Source: Pelobacter propionicus DSM 2379 | GTDB lineage: Bacteria; Desulfobacterota; Desulfuromonadia; Geobacterales; Pseudopelobacteraceae | Length of the DNA stretch: 64,000 nucleotides | Assembly (NCBI RefSeq): GCF_000015045.1 | Contig: NC_008609.1 | Location: 3,076,001 to 3,140,000, forward strand | Reading direction: 5' to 3' | Part shown: in pieces, positions 54,620 through 63,532 of the stretch | How the letters are laid out: every line of letters begins with the position of its first letter | Position numbering within the stretch: position 1 is the first letter of the stretch | Made by a program: the position numbers and the translations under genes | Notes under the pieces: generated by a model | Told to the model about the DNA's origin: nothing | Seen by the model: only the letters and a program-made list of their open reading frames with translations | Database searches by the model: none

Positions 54620-56176
54620 CTCAACTTTCGCAGTTGATGATTTACCCGTAACCGCTTGATAGAGCATGTATTTATGCTCATTACTGAGTCAAAAGTAACA
54701 ATCGCTCTCTGAAAATAGCTGGTAGTGTCTCAACAAATCGCTCAATCAGTTGCTTCACCTGTTCTTTGCACAACCCGATAACGCTGTTCAAGGTTTCTTC
54801 CAGTAACTTGAGCAACAATGCCAATGCTTCTGTATAGACAATCTGCCGCATTTCGTCGCAGACAGCGTGAAACAGACTTCCGAGTGTCCGGGGATCGGCA
54901 TTCTCCCGTTTTGCCAGCTCCAGCATGATGTAGCGGCAGCAGACCAGTGTGGCATGGGCAATCAGGGCGTCGAAGGATCGGCTCTGGAACTCCTTTGCCA
55001 GATTCAGAAACGACTTGGCCATTTTGAAAAACACCTCTATGTCCCAGCGACGCCGATAGAGTTTGATAATCTCTTCGGCGGTCAAGGTCGTGTCGGTGGA
55101 AAGAAGCGCCAGCCATCTCTTCGAATTCCGGTCGCGGACGAACACTATCTTTGCCGGCACGGGAATGCCCTGATCGGCTGAGCCTATGGTCACCAGTACT
55201 TCGGCCAGCACCTTGGCACGACCGCATCGTTTGCGGACGGATTTGTACAGCTCTTTCAGGGAAAGCGGCCATCCTTGCATCTCATAAGTGACCTTTCCCG
55301 TGTCCTTGAGCATGCAGACGGTGTGCATACCCAAAGCCTTTATCCGTCTTATGGTGGCAGGAAAGGCGAACCAACTGTCGAGGAGCAGAGGCTGGGCCTT
55401 GGTCCCTGCCGTCATGACTAAGGAAACCATATCCACCAGCACATCGGTGGATTTCCTCATGCTTTCCTGGCGGCGCTTGTAGCCGTTGGTCCGTTTGTCG
55501 ATTCCGTCGTGCATCGGAGCAAGACGGTTCTTTTCTTTCGCCGAACTGAGCATCGAGAGCGCCATGGGGACAAAGCTGTTACCATCGGACCACCCCAGGG
55601 TGAGCATCCGGAACCCGCGCATAAAACGGCCGGTATTGTGGTCATGCACCCGAGCCAGGAGTTCAACACACTTGCTGCGGTCGCGACTGTACAGGGTGTC
55701 ATCAGCGATCAGCACTTTGGTTGTTGTCTCATCAGTCAGGGGAAGCAATCGCTGGACAATGACCCGCGCGCTGAGCAGAAGCAGAAAACGGCGCCAGTTG
55801 GCAGTAATCGAGTTCAGCAACCGGTATACCGTGTCTTTGCCGATACCTTCCGGAGTATCTGCGCTCTCGATCAGCCGGAAAAGGTTCTTGCCGGTAAAGG
55901 CAAGAGCAAGCATGAACTGGAATAAGGTGTCGAGGCAAACACCCTTTTCTTTCCTGATGTTGCTTTGCCGAAGAAACAGGCCGAGGCCCTGATTATGAAA
56001 GAACGAATGAATCCGGTTTTCTACAGCGGCAACTCCTGCTACAATCTGCTGCATAGCGTCGTCTCTCTGTGTTGGTGGATTTGTTGGGGAACAAAGCCAT
56101 TTTAATCCAGATTACGACGCTATACTATTAATAATTACAATATTTTGCGTATTTATACCAACTGCGAAAGTTGAGT
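54619..56176 (-). mobile_element. IS4-family insertion sequence (1558 bp)
   Basis: The 17-base perfect inverted repeats ACTCAACTTTCGCAGTT stand at 54619-54635 and, reversed, at 56160-56176. They enclose one transposase gene. No clear target duplication is visible, and the decayed transposase on the left does not continue on the right, so adjacent DNA was probably deleted. Confidence 0.88.
54681..56054 (-). CDS. IS4-family transposase
   Basis: The 457-aa product shows the first Asp in KVLIADDTLYSRDRSKCVE, the second Asp in PLLLDSWFAFPATIRRIK and the IS4 signature Y-x2-R-x3-E-x6-K in LYRRRWDIEVFFKMAKSFL. The frame is complete, so the element may be able to move. Confidence 0.92.
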   Translation of the reverse strand: MQQIVAGVAAVENRIHSFFHNQGLGLFLRQSNIRKEKGVCLDTLFQFMLALAFTGKNLFRLIESADTPEGIGKDTVYRLLNSITANWRRFLLLLSARVIVQRLLPLTDETTTKVLIADDTLYSRDRSKCVELLARVHDHNTGRFMRGFRMLTLGWSDGNSFVPMALSMLSSAKEKNRLAPMHDGIDKRTNGYKRRQESMRKSTDVLVDMVSLVMTAGTKAQPLLLDSWFAFPATIRRIKALGMHTVCMLKDTGKVTYEMQGWPLSLKELYKSVRKRCGRAKVLAEVLVTIGSADQGIPVPAKIVFVRDRNSKRWLALLSTDTTLTAEEIIKLYRRRWDIEVFFKMAKSFLNLAKEFQSRSFDALIAHATLVCCRYIMLELAKRENADPRTLGSLFHAVCDEMRQIVYTEALALLLKLLEETLNSVIGLCKEQVKQLIERFVETLPAIFRERLLLLTQ

Positions 56177-56213
56177 AATTAACAGGAATTGTGTAACCAT
56201 GTTCTGAATGACA

Positions 56214-57716
56214 TCAAGCTCTCATGCTTGCGGTAAGAACGGATAAAGTTGATTTGATATCAGACTTGCTGGTCTCGTTCGTTGCAATAAGTAAATATAT
56301 ATATATAAGTGGGTATAGCATAGCAATCAGTATGTGCAATGGTAAAAAAGCGCTCCTGCTTAAGGCGATCCATGATAAAGTGGCAGGAATCATTCCGCAA
56401 AATGCTATTCTTACTAATGAAATAATTGGAAATTGCCACGGAAATATCCGCTTTGTGGCAATAATAATCATTGAAAGGTAGATTGTGTATGCTACTAGCG
56501 TGCCGGCAGCTGCTCCAATAATTCCATAAAAAGGTACGAGGATGATATTCAAAATGACGTTGAATATGCCTGCTGCAATAACAATATACATAAGTGATCT
56601 TGTCTTTTCCATTGCCATGATGCCTAATTTATATTTATAAATAATTCCGGCAACAAGTACGCTCAATGAAACATAGGGAACTAATGATGCACCACTCTGG
56701 TACTTTGCTGAAACCATAAAAGAGAATATAGTATCAGAATAAACGCATAAGAAAAAAATGCAAGGTACTATAAGTATTAAAAACAATCTCACTTCGCATG
56801 CAATAAACCCTTTTAAGGCATCTGCGCCTTCCTGGGCATATATTTTCATTGCCAAAGGCTCTTCCATCATATAAAACAAATGCACTAACATAAAAAGAGA
56901 GTTCCAAGTTATATTGTAACAAGCAGAATATACACCAACAGCATGACTGCCGAGTAAATACTTAATAATATATCTGTCTGAAAAATCAAGAAGCCATAAA
57001 CCAACTATGCTTATTGTAAGTGGAGCACCGTATTTGAAAAATCGACTTATTATATTGATATTTAATTTAGAGGAGATGTTGAAGTTGCTTGAAAGCGCTG
57101 TATTCCATAAGAAAGGCAGTATTGCAACAACAACCATTAGCTCACCCAAAAGAATAGACTCAATTCCCAACTTAAGTTTATAAATTAGCACCAAAGATAG
57201 TATGAAGGAAAAAACATTTCTAGAAACTATAAAAATGGTGTGTAGATTAATTCTTCTTTCCATCCTTAGTGTGTTTCGCAATACGTTTCCCGTTGGTGTA
57301 AAAGCAAACAACACAATGCCAATCTGGAGAAGCCGCTTTAATTCGCTATCCAATTGCATCATCTTTAGCAAAAGAAGCATTGGTATGGTTGTGAGAGCTG
57401 CAAGTAATACGTTAGCCTTTATAATACTTGTCAGCATTTCACTCAATGACTGGGTCTTTATGTATTCGTTATAATAGCGGGTTAATGATGCGCCAATCCA
57501 ATTGCTACAACGGTCTAGTAAGTTTAAAGCGGCTTTAGCTATGTATAGATTACCATATGCAGATGGATCAAACAACTTAGTGTATATTGGCACAGAAATG
57601 AAGGCCAATATCGCAGGTAGTATTACTTGCGGAACGTACCTAGTTAAATCTTTTATTATCTTGTCATGAAAGGTCATAATATATGTTTGAAACATTACAG
57701 TGATAGATAATAGCAT
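56214..57716 (-). CDS. Oligosaccharide flippase (Wzx/MATE-like polysaccharide transporter)
   Basis: The frame gives 500 aa from ATG 57716; starts at 57695 or 57677 (MTFHDKIIKDLTRYVP) are equally possible because no Shine-Dalgarno is clear. About 12-14 hydrophobic segments include VPQVILPAILAFISVPIYTKLF at the N-terminus and YAVGVYSAC-like packing motifs in the middle, typical of the polysaccharide transport superfamily. It moves lipid-linked glycan units to the periplasmic face. GC content is low, suggesting transfer. Confidence 0.85.
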   Translation of the reverse strand: MLLSITVMFQTYIMTFHDKIIKDLTRYVPQVILPAILAFISVPIYTKLFDPSAYGNLYIAKAALNLLDRCSNWIGASLTRYYNEYIKTQSLSEMLTSIIKANVLLAALTTIPMLLLLKMMQLDSELKRLLQIGIVLFAFTPTGNVLRNTLRMERRINLHTIFIVSRNVFSFILSLVLIYKLKLGIESILLGELMVVVAILPFLWNTALSSNFNISSKLNINIISRFFKYGAPLTISIVGLWLLDFSDRYIIKYLLGSHAVGVYSACYNITWNSLFMLVHLFYMMEEPLAMKIYAQEGADALKGFIACEVRLFLILIVPCIFFLCVYSDTIFSFMVSAKYQSGASLVPYVSLSVLVAGIIYKYKLGIMAMEKTRSLMYIVIAAGIFNVILNIILVPFYGIIGAAAGTLVAYTIYLSMIIIATKRIFPWQFPIISLVRIAFCGMIPATLSWIALSRSAFLPLHILIAMLYPLIYIYLLIATNETSKSDIKSTLSVLTASMRA

Positions 57717-57746
57717 TACAAAAACAACAAAAAGGAAAAACTACTT

Positions 57747-58790
57747 TCAAACTAACTCCAGTATTTTGTCAACGATTACTTTCAGTGCTGGACGGGGATT
57801 GTGGTCGGGTGAACTCGGCCTTTCCCATTTTTGAATAAGAACTTTATTAGTTATATCATCTGCTGTTTCCAGGAGCGTGAGTCTGCCAGTACTCGCTAAA
57901 TACTTGTCAACAGCTCCAATTTCGCCTTTGAATATACTATATACTGGTACTCCCAAGGCTGCCGCCTCGCGGTTCATCGTGCCACCACCACTGATGACGA
58001 GATCCGAATGCCAGATAAGATTCAGGCCGTCCAGCACCCTGTCCGGAATCACCATTTTAGCTTCGCCAATCAAGGCTGGCCATGTTTTACCGATGTGTGC
58101 TGCCTGGCTGCTGTTTCTGGGTAATACGACCATACGAAGATTGTCGATGCCCGAGAGCCAGTTGACTGTGGCATAAAACAGATCGTCACTCTTAGGATTG
58201 TGATAGTGGGCCTCACTTGCGGGGGGGCGGATGGTGACTACGATTTCCTTTTCAAGTATACCCAATTCCGACAGTATACCCGTTTGTGGTTTGAACGTGG
58301 GAACGTAGACATCTTCCTTTATTCCAGGATATGTGCTTATGCGGGAGGTATTCCGCCAGTGCAAGCCCGCGGGAATAGTCTCGGGAACCATTATCCAATC
58401 TGAGCTTAAGAAAGATGGCATTTTGTTGGAAAACTCATAATCGGCGAGTTGAAGTGCGGGTATATGAAGAATTTTTGCTGCGAGTAGCTGGGAGCGGGAT
58501 CCATGGGCAATTGCCAGGGAGGGGAGGGGTCTAGCCAATGTGTTCCTCATTTGCAGAGCCCGTATCACGGCTCCCACTACCTTGAGCGCCTTGTGCTTTC
58601 CGTAGTGTCGTCCGATTCGTGTGTAAGGAAGGCCATACAGGTCAGCAAGTCCGCACACTTGGAAACAGTCGCGGGCGGTAATAACAACCCGGTACCCATG
58701 CTTTTCCAGTTCTTCAATTATTGGTTTGAAGAACGGGACATGGGGGGAGTTCTCCAAATCGACCCACAGTATTCTGCTATTTACGCTCAT
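57747..58790 (-). CDS. DUF354-type protein, probable glycosyltransferase-like
   Basis: The product is 347 aa from ATG 58790, with GAGGAA upstream. The start MSVNSRILWVDLENSPHVPFFKPIIEELEKHGY and later VTIRPPASEAHYH, LVISGGGTMNREAAALGVPVYSIFKG and GAVDKYL are the DUF354 pattern, a GT-B fold related to UDP-GlcNAc 2-epimerase. Enzymes of this type occur in many exopolysaccharide clusters but the reaction is not known. Confidence 0.85.
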   Translation of the reverse strand: MSVNSRILWVDLENSPHVPFFKPIIEELEKHGYRVVITARDCFQVCGLADLYGLPYTRIGRHYGKHKALKVVGAVIRALQMRNTLARPLPSLAIAHGSRSQLLAAKILHIPALQLADYEFSNKMPSFLSSDWIMVPETIPAGLHWRNTSRISTYPGIKEDVYVPTFKPQTGILSELGILEKEIVVTIRPPASEAHYHNPKSDDLFYATVNWLSGIDNLRMVVLPRNSSQAAHIGKTWPALIGEAKMVIPDRVLDGLNLIWHSDLVISGGGTMNREAAALGVPVYSIFKGEIGAVDKYLASTGRLTLLETADDITNKVLIQKWERPSSPDHNPRPALKVIVDKILELV

Positions 58791-58879
58791 GGTCTTCGTT
58801 CCTCGTTGTCGAAATGGTCTAATGGCGTCGAAATCGAACGACCCTGGTGAGTTGGATCTGTTCAGTAGTGCTGTCCGCA

Positions 58880-59446
58880 TTAGTCATTCATTTTTTCGAG
58901 CCACTCTTCTCTCCAGAAGAAAAAACAACTGCGGTCGCAGGCTCCAAAGTCCTTGGTCCCTTGGCACATCACTCCGTCCAGAATGACTATCCCTTTGCAT
59001 TTTTTGACACGATAATCCCGCTCATCAAGGAATTTCTCCACCCGTTTCAGAACTCTCTGTCTGGTACCGCAGTATGGCCACATTTCCTCCATAAAAGAGC
59101 AACCGTTGAGTTGGTGCCAGTTGTTTAATGTTTGCCTGATTTCCAGCCATGATTTGACGCGCACACTATCACCTGGCTGCAGGGGGGGGGGGGCAATGGC
59201 TGCAGCTTCTTTTGCTCCCGAGGAAAGGCTGTTTTTCCAGTCTGCGAGAAACTTGCAGAGGAAGTAATAACGCCTCTTTAGAATTCGTTTAACTCTTTGC
59301 CGGGTCTGCCAGATGATTTCAAATAAGCTCAGTTTCTCTACAATATCGGGCAGAGAAAAAATCTGGCAAGGATACTGATTGTGTGCGCTCCGAGGAAACT
59401 CGGTATCCTGTTTGACGTTTGTGGAATTACGATGTGTCTTCAGCAT
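58880..59446 (-). CDS. Conserved cysteine-containing protein of glycan clusters, with poly-C tract
   Basis: The 188-aa product starts at ATG 59446 (GGAG upstream). The C-terminal 100 residues carry a pattern I recognise from proteins of unknown function in surface-polysaccharide and other clusters: GDSVRVKSWLEIRQTLNNWHQLNG, FMEEMWPYCGTRQRVLKRVEKF, GVMCQGTKDFGACDRSCFFFWREEWLEK. The Cys set suggests metal or cluster binding. A run of 12 C on the coding strand (59182-59193) encodes part of APPPL in mid-gene and could switch the frame on and off. Confidence 0.65.
   Translation of the reverse strand: MLKTHRNSTNVKQDTEFPRSAHNQYPCQIFSLPDIVEKLSLFEIIWQTRQRVKRILKRRYYFLCKFLADWKNSLSSGAKEAAAIAPPPLQPGDSVRVKSWLEIRQTLNNWHQLNGCSFMEEMWPYCGTRQRVLKRVEKFLDERDYRVKKCKGIVILDGVMCQGTKDFGACDRSCFFFWREEWLEKMND
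59182..59193 (-). repeat. 12-nt homopolymeric C tract inside a coding sequence
   Basis: The plus strand shows 12 consecutive G, so the leftward coding strand has 12 C. At this length the frame of the 188-aa protein is open. Gain or loss of one base would cut off the conserved C-terminal domain. Confidence 0.8.
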
Positions 59447-59498
59447 GGTAAACTCCGGCGAGAAACAGTGGGGTATTTTAGTTCAGCTCGGATACTGC

Positions 59499-60611
59499 TC
59501 ACAGGTAGTTGTAAAAAAAAGAGCCAAGATGAATGAGCACGCTGTCAGGTATGTAGGGGCATATCTTCTTGGTGAGTTTGTACTGAACGGAAAGCTCCTT
59601 TGATTCGTAGTCATCGCTTTCTTGATGGGGGCAATAACAATGGGTTATGTCGATGATCTTGGTCCCCCAATGTTTTTTGAACTCCATAAGAGTGGTGTTG
59701 TTTGGTGATGTCGCACCAAAATCAAAAATAGAGTAGCCCTCTCTATGAGCTGCCTTGATTCCTTCCCAGAAAAGAAAATGATTGGGACTTACGTCGCGGC
59801 AGCCGGCATCCCAGGCAAGAAATTCGGCGGAGACCCGGTCCCGGTATTTGAACAGAATCAGACCGGACAGGATGTGCTGTTGTCGCTTGGCAAGCAGCAC
59901 CGACATTTTTCCGGTTGCACCGAATTCTTGCCAGAGTGAGATGAAGAAACGGTATGGCTGCGGAGGGAAGCCGAGACGTTTTCTGGTTTTGACGAACAGC
60001 TGGAAAAAAAGATTAAGGTCCATTTCGTCCTGACCGACAACGAGTCGTAGATCACTGTTTTCAGCCCGTGAAATCCTTTGTCTGACACAGGTGCGATGGA
60101 AGGAGCGGAACAGTTCCTCCTGGCTTTTATCCAAATCAATGTAATGATTTTTTAAAAATTTGTGACGGCTGATCCGCTTGTCATCCAGCAATGGAAACGC
60201 ATCAAGGCTTCGTACTTCAATCGATGTGATCCTCTTTTGCTGTTGCAGGCTAACTGCCGCATCGATGAGAGCAGACAGGTCTTCGCCGGATGAAACAAGC
60301 GGATCACACAGTGTCGCGTGGGGGATGCTGACCAGACGATGTCCTGACAGCTTGCCTTTTCTCTCGAACAGAGGCAGAGCGGCCTTCAGGGCTGTTCCGC
60401 TCTGATCCTCAAGCGCCAGATAGTAGCCTTTCATGTTTGCAAAACTGTCCTCAAGCACTCTTTTCCAGCTGGATGTGTGAGAGATCTTTCCAAAGGGGTG
60501 CTTTTCTACAAAACTGTCCCACCTTGGGTCAGTGAGCGGGTCAAGGAGAAAAACTCCCCTTGCAGCCACCTTCTTCTCATTCTGTTTTGCCGCAACGGAG
60601 TTCGCGCTCAT
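59499..60611 (-). CDS. FemAB/GNAT-like acyl- or aminoacyltransferase
   Basis: The 370-aa product has the double-GNAT layout of FemAB proteins: WDSFVEKHPFGKISHTSSWKRVLEDSF in the first half and LAKRQQHILSGLILFKYRDRVSAEFLAWD plus YSIFDFGATSPNNTTLMEFKKHWG in the second. Such proteins in exopolysaccharide clusters are thought to modify sugars or peptides with an acyl or amino acid group. It overlaps the deacetylase-like gene by four bases. Confidence 0.8.
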   Translation of the reverse strand: MSANSVAAKQNEKKVAARGVFLLDPLTDPRWDSFVEKHPFGKISHTSSWKRVLEDSFANMKGYYLALEDQSGTALKAALPLFERKGKLSGHRLVSIPHATLCDPLVSSGEDLSALIDAAVSLQQQKRITSIEVRSLDAFPLLDDKRISRHKFLKNHYIDLDKSQEELFRSFHRTCVRQRISRAENSDLRLVVGQDEMDLNLFFQLFVKTRKRLGFPPQPYRFFISLWQEFGATGKMSVLLAKRQQHILSGLILFKYRDRVSAEFLAWDAGCRDVSPNHFLFWEGIKAAHREGYSIFDFGATSPNNTTLMEFKKHWGTKIIDITHCYCPHQESDDYESKELSVQYKLTKKICPYIPDSVLIHLGSFFYNYL

Positions 60612-61552
60612 TGCCGTTCACGCCTCTCTTTATGGGATTTTTCAGTCCAGAAACTGGCAAGATCCCGCGGTAATACATGCCAACAGCAATTTCCGTAGCG
60701 AGTTTTGACGTATTCCAGAAACTCTATGTAGTAGTCTACGGAATAGCTGCTGCAATTCTTCGCCTTGTTTGTAAAATCCATGTAATCAGGGTGGGTGTTC
60801 ACGAGTGCCATGCCACCATGCTCGAATATCCAGTCCAGTTTTCTCTTCCAGATATCTATCGATTTTTCCTTGAAGAGCACAAAAAGAGTAAAATCCTGAG
60901 GAAGCGTATAGGGCAACTCCACATACCCCTTGTTGTTATCGCTATGGTGTGCCGAAACCCAAAACGGAAAGATCGTTCGCACACCATCCGGTTGAGGTTC
61001 AAAAGGGTCTGTGTCAAATGTAGAGGCGTCATATGCTATATCCAGTCCATGAAGCCATTCCAAGTTGTGGTGCATGGATGGAGAGCGAAATCCAACAGAC
61101 CCCCACTTTTTGAGATATGTGTTGATTATTCCTGCCTGATAATCGAAATCCCCCCTTGATTTATACAAGCTCCTGTCATGCCAAAGACCGTGTATTCCTA
61201 CCTCAAAGCCGTCTTTTTCCAGCAGATTGCGCAGTTCGTGCGATACCTTGTTTGTTATGACAAAGTTGAATGACGAACGAAACCCCAAGCACTTTTCGAT
61301 TTCGGCAAGTTCTCCGCATTTATCCTGGCCTGTCACGGTATCTACATCGTGGGTCAGCACCAAGGCAAAGTGACTCTCTTCAGGCCACCCGCTCCAGGTT
61401 GCGGGAGTTCTTGCTGCATCTCTGTCAATGGGCCACGTATTTCTGTATACCCACTTTTTCAACAGAGTTACCCGACTTCTGATCATGATCTGCAGTGATC
61501 TCGGAATATATGGCTTTATCTGATAGTATGAGTTCACGAGTCTCTGGTTCAT
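60608..61552 (-). CDS. Polysaccharide deacetylase-like protein
   Basis: The 314-aa product has the NodB-type motifs FALVLTHDVDTV (catalytic Asp and metal Asp), VGIHGLWHDRSLY (metal His residues), GFRSPSMHHNLEWL and ALVNTHPDYMDF. It lacks an obvious signal peptide, so it may act on lipid-linked precursors inside the cell. It overlaps both neighbours by four bases. Confidence 0.82.
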   Translation of the reverse strand: MNQRLVNSYYQIKPYIPRSLQIMIRSRVTLLKKWVYRNTWPIDRDAARTPATWSGWPEESHFALVLTHDVDTVTGQDKCGELAEIEKCLGFRSSFNFVITNKVSHELRNLLEKDGFEVGIHGLWHDRSLYKSRGDFDYQAGIINTYLKKWGSVGFRSPSMHHNLEWLHGLDIAYDASTFDTDPFEPQPDGVRTIFPFWVSAHHSDNNKGYVELPYTLPQDFTLFVLFKEKSIDIWKRKLDWIFEHGGMALVNTHPDYMDFTNKAKNCSSYSVDYYIEFLEYVKTRYGNCCWHVLPRDLASFWTEKSHKERRERQ

Positions 61553-61845
61553 CCCGAGCCCCTTTCGCCATACCTGCCTGAATCTGAAGAAAATGGACTG
61601 CCAGGAAACAGTTTCCGCTCAACAAAATCTGTTACCCTGGTTATGGAGTCCAGATTCTCCGGAGTGAGTTCTTCATCGTTGACCCTGATGGAAAACTCAT
61701 CTTCGAGGAACGATACCAACTGCATTACCCCCGTTGAATCGATAAATCCCTCTTCGAGAAAAGAGCTGTCATTCGTCAAGCCACGGTCTTCCCCAAAAAG
61801 AAAATTATCGATTATGAATGCTCTGATTTTTTCGCTTTCGCGCAT
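61549..61845 (-). CDS. Acyl carrier protein
   Basis: The 98-aa acidic helical protein carries the phosphopantetheine Ser in EEGFIDSTGVMQLVSFLEDEF, where the usual DSL is DST. It probably holds an acyl or aminoacyl group activated by the AMP-forming ligase at the window end and hands it to a transferase of the cluster. Confidence 0.88.
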   Translation of the reverse strand: MRESEKIRAFIIDNFLFGEDRGLTNDSSFLEEGFIDSTGVMQLVSFLEDEFSIRVNDEELTPENLDSITRVTDFVERKLFPGSPFSSDSGRYGERGSG

Positions 61846-61880
61846 TGGACTGTCGCCTCCCTGCAGGTCGTATCAGGTAG

Positions 61881-62879
61881 TCAAGCTGTGTATGAAAGTA
61901 TACCATTTTCCATCACTAGCGCTGAAAGATGGAGGTAACGCGTGGTGGCGCGTTTTGTGTCGATATCTTTATAAATAATTTCAATGTGTTGCTCTGGCAT
62001 GCCGAGTGCGTTGGCAATGTCCCCGGCTGGAACGGAATTGTTCTTGCCAAATAGACAGAGATCCATCTGATCATAGGGGAGCGTAAAAAAGAATTCATCC
62101 TGCCCCTGCTCCAGAGAATAGGTATCCGTGGTCGGTTTCCGCTGCCTGATCTCTTCCGGTATGCCGAAGTATTCTGCAAGCTGGTAAACCTGTGACTTGT
62201 ACAGGTGCGCAATCGGTTTTATGTCAGCAGCTCCGTCACCAAGTTTTACAAAAAATCCCTGATCATACTCCAGACGGTTCGGTGTGCCCGCAACGGCGTA
62301 GTTCAGACGATCGGCATGGTAGTACTCCAGCATTTTTCGTATGCGTTGTTTAAAGTTTGTCGCGGCGACAATTTCCAGATAAGGCTCAAGGGACAGGCGT
62401 TTCTTGATAACCGCCCCTTCTTTGGGCTGGGCAACAATATAAAATGATGCATAGGAATGTTGCTTCAGAGCGTTTGATATTACTATTTTGGATTTCCACC
62501 CCCTGCCGTATTCGGGTATTACCCGGCAAACAGCTGAATCGTACTTTTGATAGAACCCAACTACCTCAAGTATGTTGGTAATCTCTTCCGTAACTGTCTC
62601 TATGCCGAGATAGCCAGCCACCATCTTGCCAAGATGCAAGGAATCTCCGGACGAATTTCGCTCAGGCATCAGTAACCCCAGAACCCTGTCCTGCCCCAGG
62701 GCCTTCACGGCAAGCGCCGCTGTGACGCTGCTGTCGATTCCGCCGGAGAGCCCAACGACCAGGCCGCGCCTTTTTATCTGGCCCAGCATCATCTCACGAA
62801 TTTCGCGACTGATCCTCGACGCTTCATTGTCCGGGTTCAGGCGCAATGCCTCACGCAAATGGTGCACCGTTCCATTCAT
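61881..62879 (-). CDS. NAD synthetase-like enzyme (NadE family) in a glycan cluster
   Basis: The product is 332 aa from ATG 62879, with GGAGGACCG upstream. The PP-loop GLSGGIDSSVTAALAVKAL, LGLLMPERNSS, GTPNRLEYDQGFFVKLGDGAADIKPIAHLYK and PTTDTYSLEQGQDEFFFTLPYDQMD match ammonia-dependent NadE. It lacks a glutaminase domain. Because it lies within an exopolysaccharide operon beside an ACP gene, it may amidate another carboxyl group; ordinary NAD synthesis remains possible. Confidence 0.85.
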   Translation of the reverse strand: MNGTVHHLREALRLNPDNEASRISREIREMMLGQIKRRGLVVGLSGGIDSSVTAALAVKALGQDRVLGLLMPERNSSGDSLHLGKMVAGYLGIETVTEEITNILEVVGFYQKYDSAVCRVIPEYGRGWKSKIVISNALKQHSYASFYIVAQPKEGAVIKKRLSLEPYLEIVAATNFKQRIRKMLEYYHADRLNYAVAGTPNRLEYDQGFFVKLGDGAADIKPIAHLYKSQVYQLAEYFGIPEEIRQRKPTTDTYSLEQGQDEFFFTLPYDQMDLCLFGKNNSVPAGDIANALGMPEQHIEIIYKDIDTKRATTRYLHLSALVMENGILSYTA

Positions 62880-62943
62880 CGGTCCTCCTCTCCGTTCCGT
62901 GTTTGGGGAACTGCACTAACAATGGCTTTTAAACCCGCATCAA

Positions 62944-63462
62944 TCACAATTTCGGCCTATGCGGCCCGGATTCATCGTTGTACTTTCTCAGACCAAACAG
63001 AAAATGCCGGTAATCCACATTGCCGTCATGTATCAGTGGATGTGTTATCTGTGCCAAAGGAGCACAGGGCGAGTGCCCATACAGGATTCCGGGAGGCACA
63101 TTTTTGGTTACGACGCTTCCGGCAGTTACCACTGCTCCTTCCCCGATCGTCACGTCATTTAAAATGATACAGCCGGGACCGATGTACACATTCTTCTCTA
63201 TAACCACTTTTCCTGATTTTTCCGCAGACCTGTATCCTCCCAGATAAAAATGAGAAAATATGGTACACCTGAGGCCTATTATGACATTATCCTTAATAAT
63301 TACATTTTCGGGATGGAGCTCATCTATATACACATACTGGCTTATCCAGACGTTGGAACCGATCTGAACACCCCGCTTTCTGTGCAGCCAGGGACGCAGC
63401 GAATACCCGCCTGGAGCAATCATGGCAAGCTTGCCGAGCAATCGCTTCTGAAGTGCCATCAT
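62944..63462 (-). CDS. Acyltransferase with left-handed beta-helix fold (WcaF/LbH type)
   Basis: The 172-aa product shows hexapeptide repeats: VQIGSNVWISQYVYIDELHPENVIIKDNVIIGLRCTIFSH and VVIEKNVYIGPGCIILNDVTIGEGAVVTAGSVVTKNVPPGILYGHSP, ending with the usual proline turn. It is related to sugar O-acetyltransferases. It has GGAGA before ATG 63462 and follows the ligase gene. Confidence 0.88.
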   Translation of the reverse strand: MMALQKRLLGKLAMIAPGGYSLRPWLHRKRGVQIGSNVWISQYVYIDELHPENVIIKDNVIIGLRCTIFSHFYLGGYRSAEKSGKVVIEKNVYIGPGCIILNDVTIGEGAVVTAGSVVTKNVPPGILYGHSPCAPLAQITHPLIHDGNVDYRHFLFGLRKYNDESGPHRPKL

Positions 63463-63532
63463 TTTAATTCTCCATTAAAATACAGCCTCACATGCGTTCA
63501 TTTCCCCGAAACAGGTGACGTATCCGGTGGTA

